A stretch of DNA of 64,000 nucleotides from Prorocentrum cordatum (GCA_963575745.1 CAUYUJ010014323.1:334393-398392); one strand, 5' to 3'. Shown: positions 1-11,675, counted from the stretch's first letter. The notes: a model not told the origin generated them from the sequence alone. Program-made: numbers and translations.

Positions 1-1631
1 ATGTAACCATGCCTGTGCGGATGGTTCGGCGACGGAATTGCGCCGGGCACGCACTTTCAGGTTGGAGTCCAGATTGCGTTCGGCAGATCGACCCCATCAC
101 GCCTCATACCTTCCATCGCGTCCCGCATCTGTCGATGTATCCACTGCTGCTGTGCCAACATGTTTTTGGCCATTTGGGCCGTCTCCGTTGCGGGATGCAT
201 GTTGCCGTGCTGGTCCGTGATCACTGGCTGCCATGTCGGCCCATGTGGTGGTGCTGCAGCACGTGGGGATGCGAAAGGTGCTGTGGCCTGCAATGCCTGG
301 TAAGAGCTGGGGGTCCATCCGCATGCTCTGGAGTCGGGCCTGTAGGCTGTTGAGGCTACCAGCACTATGTGGCGTACCGAACGGTGTTGTGGGCCCGCTC
401 ATAGGCGCAAATGCAACAGGTTGCCCCGCGGGAATTGGCAGCTGCTGTGCCTGTGCGCGCCGCGCATCGTTGGCGAAAAGCCCATGCTTTGGAGATGCAC
501 CACTGGAGGTGATACCTGACACATCCGCGCTCTGGGCCCGAATCCAGGGCCCATCAGAGCCATCTGCAGGCACCCCCGCTGGATTCACCTCCTGCAACAT
601 GAGCACCATTGCATGATGCATCTCCGCTGTGGGTGACTTTGGCATGGGCACGCGCAGATTGAACGGTGTATCTGAATGACCCATCCCTTCGGCGTGAAAG
701 GGTCATTGTGATGTTCGTACCAGGCGTGCGGTACGGATGCAAGCATGTTACCATGCTGTGCTTCGGTGCAAAGCTCATAGACCCATGTCTGTCCAACCCT
801 ATGATGTCTGCAGCTGTCCACGTTGTCCTTGGCACCGCTGAGCCGGACAAGGGGGCGCGCTGGGATGCGACCCCTCACCCCCGAAGTCTTAATGATATCA
901 TTCGCAGATCGCCACACTGGGACGCCGTCGCGAATCATATTCTCGAGGCTCATGAATATCAACGCCTCGGCGTCTGCACTCAGGCCCGACTGAATACGTT
1001 GATCTCCAGGCAAATATGGGCATCACCCATGAATCCTCTGTCGACCCGGCTCCCCCTCGGGTTTGTCTTCGTCTCGGCATGACAGACCGATATGCAACAT
1101 GCTCGGGGTGTGCCTCCATTGAGTCCCATGTATGAAGTAGCGGGGTGCTCATTCCGCTGTCAGGTCCGTCACGTGCGAGCACAATGAATGTGGGCACTTT
1201 ATGCCTGCCGTTCGGCAGCTAACTCTGTCGTGCACGTTGCCGCGCGCGCAGTTGGGCACTTGACCGCCCTGCATCGGCTCGAGCCATCATCTGCAGTTCC
1301 ATCATGCGAAGGGCGAACTGGAATCTGACATTGGGTGCCACGTGCTTCCCAATAGCGCCTGCTTCCCTCTTCCACTTCAGGGGCGTCAGCAGGTTGCCCC
1401 GCAGATGCAGATGCAGAAAGTGCACCCGCGGAAGCCGGCGCAGCAGCAGGCTCTGCAGGTTTCCCCGCGCTTCCAAATGGGCCCTTTTCTCTTCTCGCGG
1501 ATGTTTTTGAACTGGCGCGCGCTCGCCTTTGGAGCTCCTGGCGGGCGCGCCTTGGACGTGACCTGGAGCTCTTTCTTTTCCGCATTCTGCTGCGAGGCAT
1601 GGTGCATAGTTGAACCATCCAGCGAGGGTGG

Positions 1632-3086
1632 TCAGCCAATTCCACGGCGGGGTCGGCCCGGAGTAGCACCGCGTCGCGGGGCAAGATTCCGCAGTTTGGG
1701 CGCGCTGTTACCCTGGAGTGCTGCCGCCGCGGCCGCAGCGGCCGGCCCCCTGGGGCGCTTTCTGCGAGCGGGTTGCCCCGCGGGCTTCCCGTCAGATCGC
1801 TTCGCTTTGCTTCTTCCAGGATCGACATCTCCTGAACTGGTCCGCTTCTTCGACCTCGTTGACCTCGGCGAGCTTGAAGATGGAGACAGATCCATGTCCT
1901 TCGAAGAGCGCTTCGGGCGCTTCGGGGGCCCATCTGCATTCCCAGCGGGTTCCCCCGCATCAGCGGGCTCAGCAAGTTTCCCCGCGCTCTCTCGTGGGGG
2001 GCCATGTGTCGGAGGCCCCCGTTCACGTCGGTAGCTCCTCGCGTTCTCGATATCGGCGTTCCTTTTGCAGTCCGAGTCATATCTTCCATCGGGCACCCTG
2101 CGTTGCACTGTAGTAAGCATCCAGCCTCTGCTTTTGGCTTTGATACGACACTGCGTCGTGTTGTGCAAGGATCGCGCCCTCCGTGACTTGCGCGTCAACG
2201 TCTCGCGGGTGGCTCCGTCAGTGTAGGACTCGCATTCATAGTCAGACGCAGGTGCAGTGGGATCGACAGCTTGTGCGAGGCCAGACGCCTCGTCTTCCTT
2301 CCCAGCCATAGCCGGCGGGTTAACCCGCGCGCCCTGGCCCTTGTCTGCGCCTTCGCGAGAAGAGGACGCCTCCCCCGCAAAGGGAGCCGCTCGTTCATTA
2401 AGTCGGGCCTCGCGCTCATGGCGATCGTGGCATGCCCGATCATGACACTTGAGTCGATGCTCCTCATCTATGGCTTGCCAATCCCTCTCGACGAGTGCTG
2501 CCTGGACCTCATCTAACGGCTTGTAGTCCGCCTTGGTCAGGCGCAGGCGGCCGGGGTTGCAGCCTGGGCCCACCTTGCGGCCTTCGCCGCCCCCGCGCGA
2601 CCAGACCCACGGGGTCTCCTCGAAGTTGGCGCTCCTCGAAGGGCGCCCCGCCGGGCAATTCGGCCTGCGGTCCGCGAAGTGCTCGCATCCACAGACCACC
2701 TCTCGGTGCTTCTTCCGATCCGCACAAATGCCTCCTTTGCAGGCCTTCTTCTCCGGCGTTTCAGGCTGCCGGACATTGCCCTTTCTGTTGGAACAAATGA
2801 TTTTGCCCGTTTCGGGGCCCCGCAATGACCAATGACGGCGGACTTGGTCGGGCCAGCCTTGTGGCCGCCATCGCGTTATGTACTCGCGCGGTGCCCGTTG
2901 GCGAGCAACGCCGTCGTTCCGTTCGCGAACTCTCCTGAATCGAGGCTGGTCTTCGGGTTCATCTGAGTGAGCCTTCATCGTCCCGATGCAGGTTGCGCCG
3001 CGACCATGCCCTTCTTGGCGGCCCACCGGATCTCGCGGGAGCGGGCGCGCGAGTGCCTGCGAGAATGACTCCTCCGATGATGGCAT
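1632..3086 (-). pseudogene. Charged low-complexity ORF of unknown function
   Basis: 484 codons without a stop, rich in Arg, Glu, Ala and Ser, with RRKRPRGP and KRPKRSSKDMDLSPSSSSP-type basic/Ser tracts that look like nuclear-localising or RNA-binding linkers. No recognised domain. It lies directly downstream of the zinc knuckle on the same strand and contains several GNRA-hairpin repeats (1768, 1945, 1972, 2315, 2988), giving peptides such as KPAGQPAR, GEPAGN and GKLAEP. I take it as the spacer between Gag and Pol of the decayed copia element, but it could be an unrelated gene. GC-rich sequence makes long chance ORFs likely, so coding is uncertain. Confidence 0.3.
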
Positions 3087-3230
3087 GGCGGGTTGCTCTC
3101 AGCTTCCCATTCCTCATAATCCTCTTCAGTCCGCTCTACGCGTCTCCAGGAATTGCGGCTCGATGGACGGTCGTGCAGCACGATGGTAAAGTGAGGACAT
3201 GTACTATGTCAAAGTTCGTTTTGGATCCGT

Positions 3231-3860
3231 TCAGGAAGTCATCAGTGTCGCGCGGGTTACCCCGCAAGGATCATCATCGCAGGTTGCCCTGCACGTAGGG
3301 GTTCCAGTCGCTTGCGGTCGGAGCGCCACTTGTAACTCCTTTTCCGTGGCCGGCATCGTGACGTCATCGGAACTATCTGGCTCGTATCCATCGGAGTGCG
3401 CAGGTGCCCCCGCCATCTCGCGCTCCGAGTCGGCAAAGGATTGGCGATCCTCGATGATCTCCATATACGCAGGTTGCCCCGCGATCGGGATGCCCGGCGA
3501 ATCTGCGAGATCGAGCTCGTCGTGGCCAACGAAAACCTCCTCGTAGAGATCCTCGGCGCACCTCTCGAGGGACGCGCTGGCGCCCATGCATCTCGCAGAC
3601 GTGAAATGGACAGCGGCAGCGGGGTTGTCCTCATCGACATACTGAATGTCAGAATCTGTTTGGGCCACATGCATCGACGGACCCCTGGCTCTCCCGTCGC
3701 CTCGGGGGCGGTCGCGACGAAAATGCTGGGTGCTATGGCACATATCGCACTCCATGGTCCCATTGGCATCCTTCGGGCGACCCCGACGTCCCTTGCCTTT
3801 TCCCGAAGTAAGCCTACGGCCTCTACCCTTCCCCAGGAAGACTTCCTCATACTTTGGTCC
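3231..3860 (-). pseudogene. Gag linker and zinc knuckle (one Cys lost)
   Basis: Reading from about 3860 gives KYEEVFLGKGRGR, then a GKGKGRRGRPKDANG linker, then CDMCHSTQHFRRDRP. The last is a CX2CX4HX4C zinc knuckle with the final Cys replaced by Arg, so zinc binding is probably lost. Upstream (3900-4039) the KGKGRGKGKRRR basic tract lies in a different frame, which implies a frameshift. Downstream the chain is acidic (DSSDD, DELDLADS) and carries two hairpin-repeat peptides, IAGQPA and ALRPQ. In an intact element this part binds RNA during packaging. The family is supported by the linker-knuckle order. Confidence 0.55.
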
Positions 3861-4045
3861 CGCGAGGAAGCCAGGAATGTTAGCATGCCTATGCCATGCA
3901 ACCGTCGTCGTTTACCTTTGCCTCTACCTTTACCCTTTGACCTAGGCGCGCGTCGGACCGCACGTCGCGCCCTTCGAACTGGTTTTTGCATAGAGCATCT
4001 CCATCGGCGCTTATGTTGGTGATTGCCCAAGAATATCAATTGTGC

Positions 4046-4849
4046 TTATTGTTCCTCGGTGCGCAGGCATATCAGAAAATCAATGCTAGCAATTCCTTCA
4101 GCTGACGAAGTGTCGGCATCGGCACCTGAGTAAAAGTCGGACTCTGCGGGTTGCCCCGACGAGCCCACTAACGTAGTGGCTTGGGTAGGGGCCGCCGTTG
4201 CCGACAGTCCGTGATAATGAACCCAGGAGTCTTCCGACCCCGAGGGCTGGCCACCTTGTTGGCTTAAAAAAATGGTGGCCTCGTTTGGTTGTGAATCGTC
4301 TGTCCAGATGGTGCTGGCAGGTGGCCCCGCATGAGTGTCACTATGAAAGACATCAGTGCGGCGACCGTGGCTGAACACACCACCAATGTTACCAGGGGTT
4401 CGCTCAGCGATGTGGGCGTAAGCCCTCATGCGGTCCAGTAAGGCGTCGAGTTGTTGCTGGATCCTAGGTATTTGGTGGTTCAGTGGTTGTAGCAGTTGTT
4501 GTGCACGCGAAGCACCGACACCAAGGGCCCTGAACAATATGACTGTCAGGATTTGGAAACTTGGGATGTTGAGCCCCGCAGCGTCGGCTTCAAAGCGTGC
4601 AATCTCGAAACGTGCCAGCGTCTGGTCGATCCGTTCTCCCGCATGGACGCGATAGTCAATGAGAGCCGTCCCCGAATTCAGGTGTCTTTCATCTTCAACA
4701 TTCTCGAACATAGTGCTGAGGAGGAACATTCTATGGGTGGCCCCATCGGTGTGGCGTCCACCAATGTTCACTCCAAAGTTGATTACTGCTGGGGTGACTA
4801 CCGTGGAAATCGTCCTTGCGAAAACTCCAAGGCCACGCTGTAGGAGCAA
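4046..4849 (-). pseudogene. Copia-type Gag capsid-like domain
   Basis: An open frame of 267 codons. Residues about 60-155 read as a helical Gag segment: ALIDYRVHAGERIDQTLARF, then a stretch with LFRALGV and LLQPL, then ERTPGN. This matches the arrangement of dinoflagellate copia Gag proteins as I remember it (a line with one partner sequence 'ID..L.RF', a Leu-rich helix, and a closing TPGN). In a full element it would form the particle that packages element RNA. The C-terminal part is Ser/Gly/Gln-rich and includes SSGQPAE, which is encoded by one of the family A hairpin repeats. The frame ends at 4046 and the linker and zinc knuckle follow in other frames, so the gene is broken. Family call from motif memory only. 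Confidence 0.55.
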
Positions 4850-5740
4850 CGGCCTGCTGGGGGGAAGTCGCAGCGCCTGTGGTCACGTTGATTCAGGCAT
4901 GTACCTCGCGAGCGAATTCGCGGAAAGGTACGTTACCGGCAGAGTCCCAGTGAGGGTCGGTAGTGCGCATGTCGTCTGCACCGTGTTGCATATGTCCAAC
5001 AGCACATCCTATGGCGACCCAGAGGCCAAATATAGTGATGCCTATCCAGTGGCCTCGTAGGTCGGCATCGGTTGTAGGTGACTGCTGTTTGTGGGGTGCT
5101 GTTGCCGTCAGTTTGCAAAGAGGTGCAGGCGGCACTATATCATAACGCATAACGCATGTTACCATGCATAGTATATTCAAAAAAAAATGGCGTTGATGGG
5201 TGGACTCCAAGAATGAAGTAGCACAGAGATGTGGGGTTCAGGTAGGATGCCTCTGCGTGAGCAGAGGCTTCAGTGCAAGTGTCCTCGCGATGGCCATGGT
5301 CTCCTCCGCGTAGAGCCAATGCGCCCTGATGGTCCACCATAGCAGTAGTCCACCAGATAGCGCCGTGGATCGCAAAGAGTAGAGCTAGAGCTGACCACCA
5401 ACGGCCAACTCTGCTACCAAGTTTAAAACCAGTTGGGAGACCCAACCAGATACTAGGCCAGTTGGCGTAGTACACGCCCAACGCTGTTGTATCGTATTAA
5501 CGAGAGTGCCAAAGGTAGGAGATGGCCGCGTGAGCGGCGAGGGAACATCTCAAGAGTAAAGGGTGGAACCCTTTCTGCTTCGATATCAGATAGCGGGCCG
5601 AGGTGCGACCTGGTCAAATTATCGGACGGTCACTTGAGAGCAAGCGGCCGCGGACAAACGCTCGATACCTCTCGCCTTTGCCCTTCCTCCTTCAAGGTTT
5701 GCGTGCATCCCCTACTCACCGAGGCCATTTTCCTCGTCCC

Positions 5741-6025
5741 CGCTCGAGGAAAGTGCACTTCCCACGTGGCAGCTAGTGTTTGAACCCTCCAGTCCACGCA
5801 TGCCCGCTCGAGGATGGTGCACTTCCCACATGGCAGCTAATGCCTGAACCCTCCTTCCACGCGTGCCCGCTCGAGGATGGTGCATTCCCGCACGGCAGCT
5901 AATGTCTGAACCCTCATTCCCTGCAACGCCTGTCGAGGATTGCGCACGTCCCGCATGGCTGCTACCTCCTAGACCCCTCATCCCAGGCGCACCCGCTAGA
6001 GGATCGTGCACTTCCCGTATTCCCA
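5741..6025. repeat. Tandem repeat, about 62-bp unit, five copies
   Basis: The anchor CGCTCGAGGATGGTGCAC recurs near 5741, 5807, 5868, 5930 and 5993, each followed by a CCCACATGGCAGCTA-like segment and TGAACCCTC. Divergence rises toward 6020. No coding function is evident. Confidence 0.8.
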
Positions 6026-6074
6026 GGCGCTGCTCCCAAGCGCTTCAGGGCCCCCCAAGCCACGACCCATGGTT

Positions 6075-6480
6075 AAAAACGACGGATCGGCGTCCCGAGC
6101 TTTCAAGACGGCCCGCACAGGCAATCAAGGACACCACGATGACCCAAGATGCCTCGAAGACGGCCCAAGACGGCCCAAAGGCGGCCGAAAATCCCTTCAA
6201 GACGGCCAAATATGCCTCCAAGAGAACCCAAAAGGGCCACAAGACGAGAAGCCCAAGCCATTGATTTCCAATAGGTGTTTGAATGATTTTCTCTTAGAAG
6301 GATCTTCGGCGGCCCAACACAGCGCCAAAATGGCCACACCACGGCCTCCAGACACCCACCATACGGCCAAGAGGGCCTCAAGACGACCCAAGAGAACCCC
6401 ATGCTGGCGTAAGAGAGCCTTAAGATAGCCCCAAGGAACCCTGCCTCCCAGGAGGCCAAGACAGCCCCAAGACGGCACGA
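6075..6480. repeat. Degenerate AAGACGGCCC-rich repeat
   Basis: Short units of the type CAAGACGGCCCAA recur irregularly through the block. The same style of sequence appears at 17100-17270 (CCAAGACGCC, TCCAAGGCAGCTC), suggesting a dispersed low-copy simple repeat. Open frames here are by-products of the repeat. Confidence 0.5.
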
Positions 6481-6489
6481 ACGAGTTTC

Positions 6490-6968
6490 TTCATCATCAT
6501 CATGACCACCACCAGCACCACTATCATCATTATCATCATCAGCATCATCATCAACTTCATCGTCATCATCATCATCATTATTATTACAATCGCATCATCA
6601 TCATCAACATCAACATCTTCATCATCATGATCACCATCATCAGCAGCAGCACAATCATCATCATCATCATCATCATCACCATCATCCCCGTCCTCATCCT
6701 CATCAGCAGCATCATGATCCTCCTCATCATCACATCCATCATCACAATCATCGTCAGCAGCAGCATCGTTATCATCATCAACAACATCATCGCCATCATC
6801 GTGATCATCCTCATCATCACCAACATCATCTTCGTCCCCATCCTCATCCTATCCTCACCCTCATCATGATTATCAACATTATATTCATCATAATCACCAT
6901 CCTCATCATCATCCTCATCATCATCATCATCATCATAACCATCATCATCGGCAATCATAATCATCAGA
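6490..6968. repeat. CAT/ATC trinucleotide microsatellite
   Basis: About 480 bases of interrupted ATC units. Both strands are open (poly-Ile/Ser or poly-Met/Asp), which explains long ORFs with no biological meaning. Confidence 0.9.
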
Positions 6969-9030
6969 CACGAGGTGTTACACGTGACGGCCTCCTGTGC
7001 CACCTCGAACAGTCGCCACCCAGAATGCTGGGCTGGTACGGTGGCCGCACTTGCCGCAGGCAGCTGGGAAACAACAAAAATGCGACGAATGACAACAAAC
7101 ATAATGATGTTACGGACAATATGAAGAACAATAATATCGGTGTCCAGTCCATGCGACGGGCGGGCACATCGACTCGCTGTTCGAGCCCAGCGCGCTCTCG
7201 ATCAGTATGGTGGTCACGACAGAGAAGGAGCACCTGCCACCAACCCCCCTTTCAAGGCTGATTGTTTCCAACACCCCTCCCGCTCCCCCCTCTCTGGCCC
7301 CATCCTCTCCGGCTATCTCGGCTCAAGGAAGTGCGCGCGGGCAGACCGGGTGCTTGTGCCATGTGCGCGCAAGGGCGCTCGCATGTGGCAGCTGTCAGCA
7401 GGAGGCACTGGATGCAGCGCGCTAGCGAGCTGAAGCGGACCTGGGAGGAGCCTATCGAAAGGGTGTGGCGGCGCAGCGACCTCACGGGATCCGACCCAAA
7501 CATCCGACGACGTGATTGCTTCAAGTCGCGGCCCCAGAGATTCCGTCCCTTTCCCCGGGGGTAAAGATCTCATTCCGCATATATCTCTGACGGTCCCGGG
7601 CGAAATCGGAGAAAAGCGCCGGGGGGCAACCATTGCCGCAGGAAAGCAGAGATTACATGGAGCGCCATAGACAGGACACACGAGGGCACTCTTGATCTGA
7701 AGGGTCGCCCTGCCGATCACACTGAGCTGCATTCAACCCGTCCTTCGCGCAGGCGGCCAGCACATGATGCAAACGATTGCTGGCGGCATCCGGCAGCACG
7801 AACGGGGTCTGTCTGGCAGCCGCTGCTCAGATCGACTCGGTGGTAGCGTGTCCGAGTGGTAACTCGATCGAGAAACCGTACGGCGTAAGCAGCGTCCACC
7901 AAATATTTGTTTTCCTCTGAGACAGAGTCCTCCAAACACTCCATGAGCACAGGGAGGGCGCGGGCTGTAACTCGCTTGACAGCGTGGAGCTGAGGCTCAC
8001 ACGAAGTACCCTCAGTGAGGGTACAAACAAAAACGAGATCAGTGGGAAGAGCACGGGTCGACGACCAGAGATTTCCAGTCGGTTGCAAAGGCCTCAGGCA
8101 CCCAAGCCCTCGAAATGAGCCCCTTTGGCCCACGCGGCCAGGGAAGCCTCCCACTTAGAAGCCTCCAAACTTGCTTCGGTTTGCTGTTTCGTGCACGCAT
8201 TCAAAATGTGTGTTTGTTGCCTGCCTGTGGTGTATGCTCCGTATCTCCCGCAGAACACCTGTCCCAGGCCCAAGCAAAGCACACGGGCCACTCAGAGGAC
8301 ATGGAGAGGAGAGGGCGGGGGAGACCACGGAGGGAGGGGGAAAGAGGCCCAAACGCCGAGGCGTCCGCGCCCCTCCCATCCTCAAAAGACCGCGCACATG
8401 CCATGAACAGTTAGCCCAGCGCGCGTCGTTGCAAGGCGCGGCAGGCCTGGGTGCGGCGCCGATGCTGCCGACGGGCCAACCACGAGCGCGCCCGCCCCGT
8501 GCCTCCCCGCGCGGGCCGCCAGCGGCGTCCACACCTCTTTAGAACGGATGAGAAGCCCCACGGCAGAGACTAGAGAGACGGCACGACAAACGGACTGCCG
8601 ATGGACGACAGATGGGGACCGGCCACGGCGGCTGGCTCGCCGGCCGTACGGCCGCCCTGACCCCAGGGTGGGCGTGTGTTTTCGTCCTCCTGCCAATGCG
8701 CCCAGGGGCATACAGATAATTAGACACAACTCCCAGGATTCCCAATATTGCCCCACACTTCCTGGATTTCCCTCAACTGCTCTACTTGCCATATCTTTCC
8801 ACATCTTCTCTGGAATCGACGACTATTGGTTAGTAACTGTGTGTTTTTCCCCCTCCTGAGTTGTCGCCCTCCTGGCCCGGCGCCGCCGCCAGCCCAGGGC
8901 CCAGGAAGGCTCGGCCCAGCCAGGGCCCGCGAGGTGGACAGCCGATACTTAGTCCTGGGCACGCCCCTGCGGCGGGCAACCCAGAAGCTCCAGCGGTGCC
9001 GGGACTGGCCCCCGCTCGTGCCCGCGGTGT
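6969..9030. other. Stretch without a supported gene
   Basis: About 2 kb of GC-rich sequence. The longest frame (minus, 7717-8154, 145 codons) shows no domain, no splice context and no hairpin repeat, and overlapping frames are equally open. I see no RNA gene. A GTGTCCGAGTGGT at about 7848 resembles a tRNA A box but no B box follows. Confidence 0.5.
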
Positions 9031-9036
9031 GGCTCG

Positions 9037-9101
9037 ACGACGATGACGATGACGATGACAATGGCGATTATCATGACGATGACGATGACGATGATGATGA
9101 C

Positions 9102-9141
<40 letters not shown>

Positions 9142-9390
9142 TGTCATCGTCATCGTACTCTCCGCAGAGGGAGGAGGAGGGGGAGGAGGAGGCGGAGGAG
9201 GAGGAGGAGGAGGAGGAGGAGGAGGAGGAGGAGGAGGGGGAGGAGAAGGAGGGGGAGGAGGAGGCGGAGGAGGAGGAGGAGGAGGGGGAGGAGGAGGAGG
9301 GGGAGGAGGAGGCGGAGGAGGAGGAGGAGGAGGAGGAGGGGGAGGAGGAGGAGGAGGAGGAGGAGGAGGAGGAGGAGGAGGAGGGGGATG
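9037..9390. repeat. GATGAC/GTCATC inverted microsatellite and polypurine tract
   Basis: 9037-9100 is GATGAC-type and 9104-9152 is GTCATC-type, so the two halves are inverted relative to each other and could fold into a long hairpin. 9168-9388 is an almost pure GGA/GGC polypurine run, a candidate for triplex DNA. The poly-Glu and poly-Pro frames over it are artefacts. Confidence 0.85.
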
Positions 9391-9889
9391 CAACGAGGGG
9401 CCCTCGTAGGCGGTGGCCGATCTGGAGCGGCTGCACGACATGGAGCTGCGGGGCGCTCTCCTCCAGCGCCCAGGCGTCGGCGGCCGGCGTCGGGGCCGCG
9501 CCGCCGCTGCGCTGGCGCGGCCCCTCCAAGCACCGCGGCCGCCCCGAGCGCCACGGCAGCGCCCGCCGTGGGGCCCGTGGGCAGCCGCCCCAGACCGCGG
9601 CGGGGCTCTTGCCGCGGAGTAGGCGGCGGCGGCCCCGTCCTTCACCACGGCCGCTGCTGCCGGGGGGGGGGGCGCCTGCTGCTGCAAGGGGGCTGCTGCT
9701 GCTGCTGCTGCTGCCAGATGGGCGGCTGGCGCCGTGGGGTCGCCCGCTGCCAGGGGGGCCGATGAAGGCCTTGCAGCAAAAACAGAACTCGCACTGGAGC
9801 CGCACCTTCGCGAACGCCGCGTCACAGCCAGGCCCGCGCCAGGGGCGGCGGAACCGTTTGCGTGGAAAGGTCGCAGCACGGATTGGCGC

Positions 9890-10731
9890 GCTATTCCAGC
9901 CCGTCGACCTCCTGGCACTCAAACTGGCAGCCGTTGCCCTCGTACTTGCACGCCCCGTCTTCAGCGGAGCAATTCGGCACGTGATCCGTCGTCTCGCTGG
10001 GGCATTGCATCAGTTCCCTGATGGGGATGCTGGGCAAAGGCTTCAGAGGTATTGCACATGCCATCCTGGGAGAAACAATTATTGCGGTCGCTGGGCCAGG
10101 TCACCAGGGATGAACCATAGCTCGTTATGGAGCCGAAGGTGCCGCCAGCCAAAGCGTCATCGCTGGCCGCCATAATCAAGGGTTGCTGTGTAGCGCGGGT
10201 TGTGGCACCTGCCTTCCACGGCCCCCGCAAGGAGAGACTTGTGGGCGCGACTGATTATGGATCATAACCCGATGCCATCACCAGAACAGCAGCAAGTCCC
10301 GCAGGGGAAGAGCTGGTCAGCTGCCAGGTCTTCGTCCCAGACAAATCGATTGCTTCATATTGTAGCACACTGCTTCCATCAGAGCTGATACACCAGGCCA
10401 GCACGCACATGCTGATGGCCAGGGGGCAGGGTGCGCCCGACACGTAAGCCTTGCCGCTGAACGATCGCAACACGTAATTCACATTGCTCTTGGACGCGGC
10501 GCGAGTGGAGCTCTCTCGGGGGGGTGGGGGTGGGGGCGATCCGTGCGAGGAGTGTGCCGAAAGAGGCACGCTAGGCCGAACGGGCGTCAGCAGCAGCAGC
10601 AGCAGCGGCAGCTGCCGCAGCTGGCAGCGCAGCAGTGGCGGTAGCACCTGCAGCAACGCAGCGGCTGCCAGCGGCTGCAGCTGCAGTGGGAGAGCCGCCG
10701 CAGCAACCAGAAAGCAAGCAAGCAGCAGCAT
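9890..10731 (-). CDS. Possible secreted Cys-containing protein, spliced or broken
   Basis: The minus-strand frame from 10731 starts MLLLACFLVAAAALP, a good signal peptide, followed by a Leu/Pro low-complexity stretch encoded by CAG-type repeats and then a plausible globular segment (ISMCVLAWCISSDGSS, YEAIDLSGTKTW). Further along the strand, other frames give SITSYGSSLVTWPSDRNNC with DGMCNTSEAF, then CPSETTDHVPNC with ACKYEGNGCQFECQEVDG ending near 9900. The pieces would join only by splicing or frameshift; exact boundaries are not assignable. Function is unknown. Cys spacing suggests an extracellular protein. The gene may instead be a chance alignment of GC-rich frames. Confidence 0.3.
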
Positions 10732-10745
10732 GCGGCAGGCAGCGC
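10560..10745. repeat. CAG/GCAGCA-rich repeat
   Basis: Interrupted CAGCAG and GGCAGC units. The sequence encodes the Leu- or Ala-rich stretch after the putative signal peptide on the minus strand. Confidence 0.7.
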
Positions 10746-11037
10746 GGCAGCAGCAGAGGCAGGAATGGGAGGATGGAGATGAGGCGCGGTGCGCGCGGGG
10801 CCGCGGATCGAGGACGAGGACCCAAAATCCACAGGAGTCCGCGACGATGCGAAACGCGCAGCAAACAACTGCGCAGGCGTCTCGCCCCCAGCTGCGGGAC
10901 GCGCAGCGGAGCTGCCCCGCTGGAGCGATCCGTCACGCTTGGACCCCTGGGGCGGGCGCGTGATGAACGTGTGGAAGAACATCCTCTTGGAGAAGTAGGA
11001 CGCGGCCTCCCCGCCGCTCGTCTCCAACCTCCCTTCA

Positions 11038-11165
11038 CCCTCCCTCCCTCCCTCCATCCATCCTCCTCCTTCTCTTCCTCTTCTTCCTCCTCTTCCTCCT
11101 CCTCCTCCAATTCCTCCTCCAATTCCTCCTCCTCATCATCATCCTCTCCCTCCTCTTCAATTCCA
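11038..11165. repeat. TCC polypyrimidine tract
   Basis: About 125 bases of CTC/TTC/TCC units. It borders the dispersed repeat at 11187, the same pairing seen at 49089-49187. Confidence 0.85.
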
Positions 11166-11184
11166 TTTCCTTAAAAATAACTCC

Positions 11185-11330
11185 TCCCTGTCGCACCCCC
11201 ATGCCGGTCGCAAGGGCGGGCCAAGCGTTTCGAACTTATGATCCTGAAGCTTGAAGTTTGCAACAGTTTGACGGATCGAGGGCGGCCCGCTTCCAACATC
11301 TTGACCGAAGAACCGAGTGCTCAAACATCT
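11185..11330. repeat. Dispersed repeat, copy 1 (partner at 49187)
   Basis: Shares, in the same order, CCTGTCGCACCC, a run with AAGGG, GATGATCCTGAAGC-like ATGATCCTGAAGC, CA(A/C)CAGTTT(G/C)AC, GGGCGG and TTCCAACAT/TTTCAACAT with 49187-49320. Both copies follow a polypyrimidine tract. No coding role seen. Confidence 0.65.
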
Positions 11331-11675
11331 TACACATGCCAAGAGAACTAATTGTTTGGAAAACCTCTTCGGGGTTTTCGTTAGGCCGTCTTCGGGTGTC
11401 TGGTGGGTCTCTGGGGCGCTTGGGGCTCTCGCGGGGCCGTTTGGCCACCCTCCTGCCACCCTCCTGACCGCTCTGGGCCCGCTGGCTAGGCCTGGCAGGG
11501 ACGTCCAGGAAGTACGGAAGTCCCAGGAGACCCGCTGCAAGGGGGGACTTCGGGTCCCTCGGGCTAGGGATTCGGGAGGTATGGCTTAGGTGGGTTGCAT
11601 AAAAGATCTTAGAAGGAAGATGCGCATGTCGCCTACATCTGCAAACGACGTTTATTTAGCATTGTATACGAAACT

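Larger units (their letters stand above)
417..5167 (-). repeat. Family A mini-hairpins with GNRA loops (about 16 copies)
   Basis: Fourteen-base units, 5-bp stem plus 4-base loop. Plus-strand positions: 417, 743, 1389, 1455, 1768, 1945, 1972, 2315, 2988, 3252, 3279, 3469, 4146, 4317, 5154. Stems seen: GCATG/CATGC (743, 5154), GCGGG/CCCGC (1768, 1945, 2315, 3252), GCAGG/CCTGC (3279), GCAGG/CCCGC (1389, 1455, 3469; a G.U pair on the minus strand). Minus-strand loops are GTAA, GCAA, GAAA and GGAA, all GNRA; exceptions are TTAA (2315) and GCCA (4317). A truncated copy opens the window. They lie within the Gag-region frames. Confidence 0.8.
560..5480 (-). mobile_element. Degenerate Ty1/copia-type element, Gag region
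   Basis: Minus-strand reading across this stretch gives, in order, a Gag-like helical domain (about 4046-4849), a basic KGKGRGKG linker, a retroviral-type zinc knuckle (about 3700-3755) and a long charged low-complexity region, in shifting frames with many stops. That order is known from dinoflagellate copia elements. No protease, integrase or reverse transcriptase could be recognised downstream (below 1200), so the element is truncated or too decayed. Short GNRA-loop hairpin repeats are scattered through it. The outer limits are approximate and no LTR was found. Confidence 0.55.

Noticed and set aside
7840-7890. GTGTCCGAGTGGT, like the D arm of a Ser or Leu tRNA
   Set aside because: No T arm or B box follows within 100 bases and no acceptor stem pairs.
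8830-9918. Long Pro- and Glu-rich frames over the GGA tract
   Set aside because: They are opened by the polypurine repeat. The flanks have no recognisable domain.
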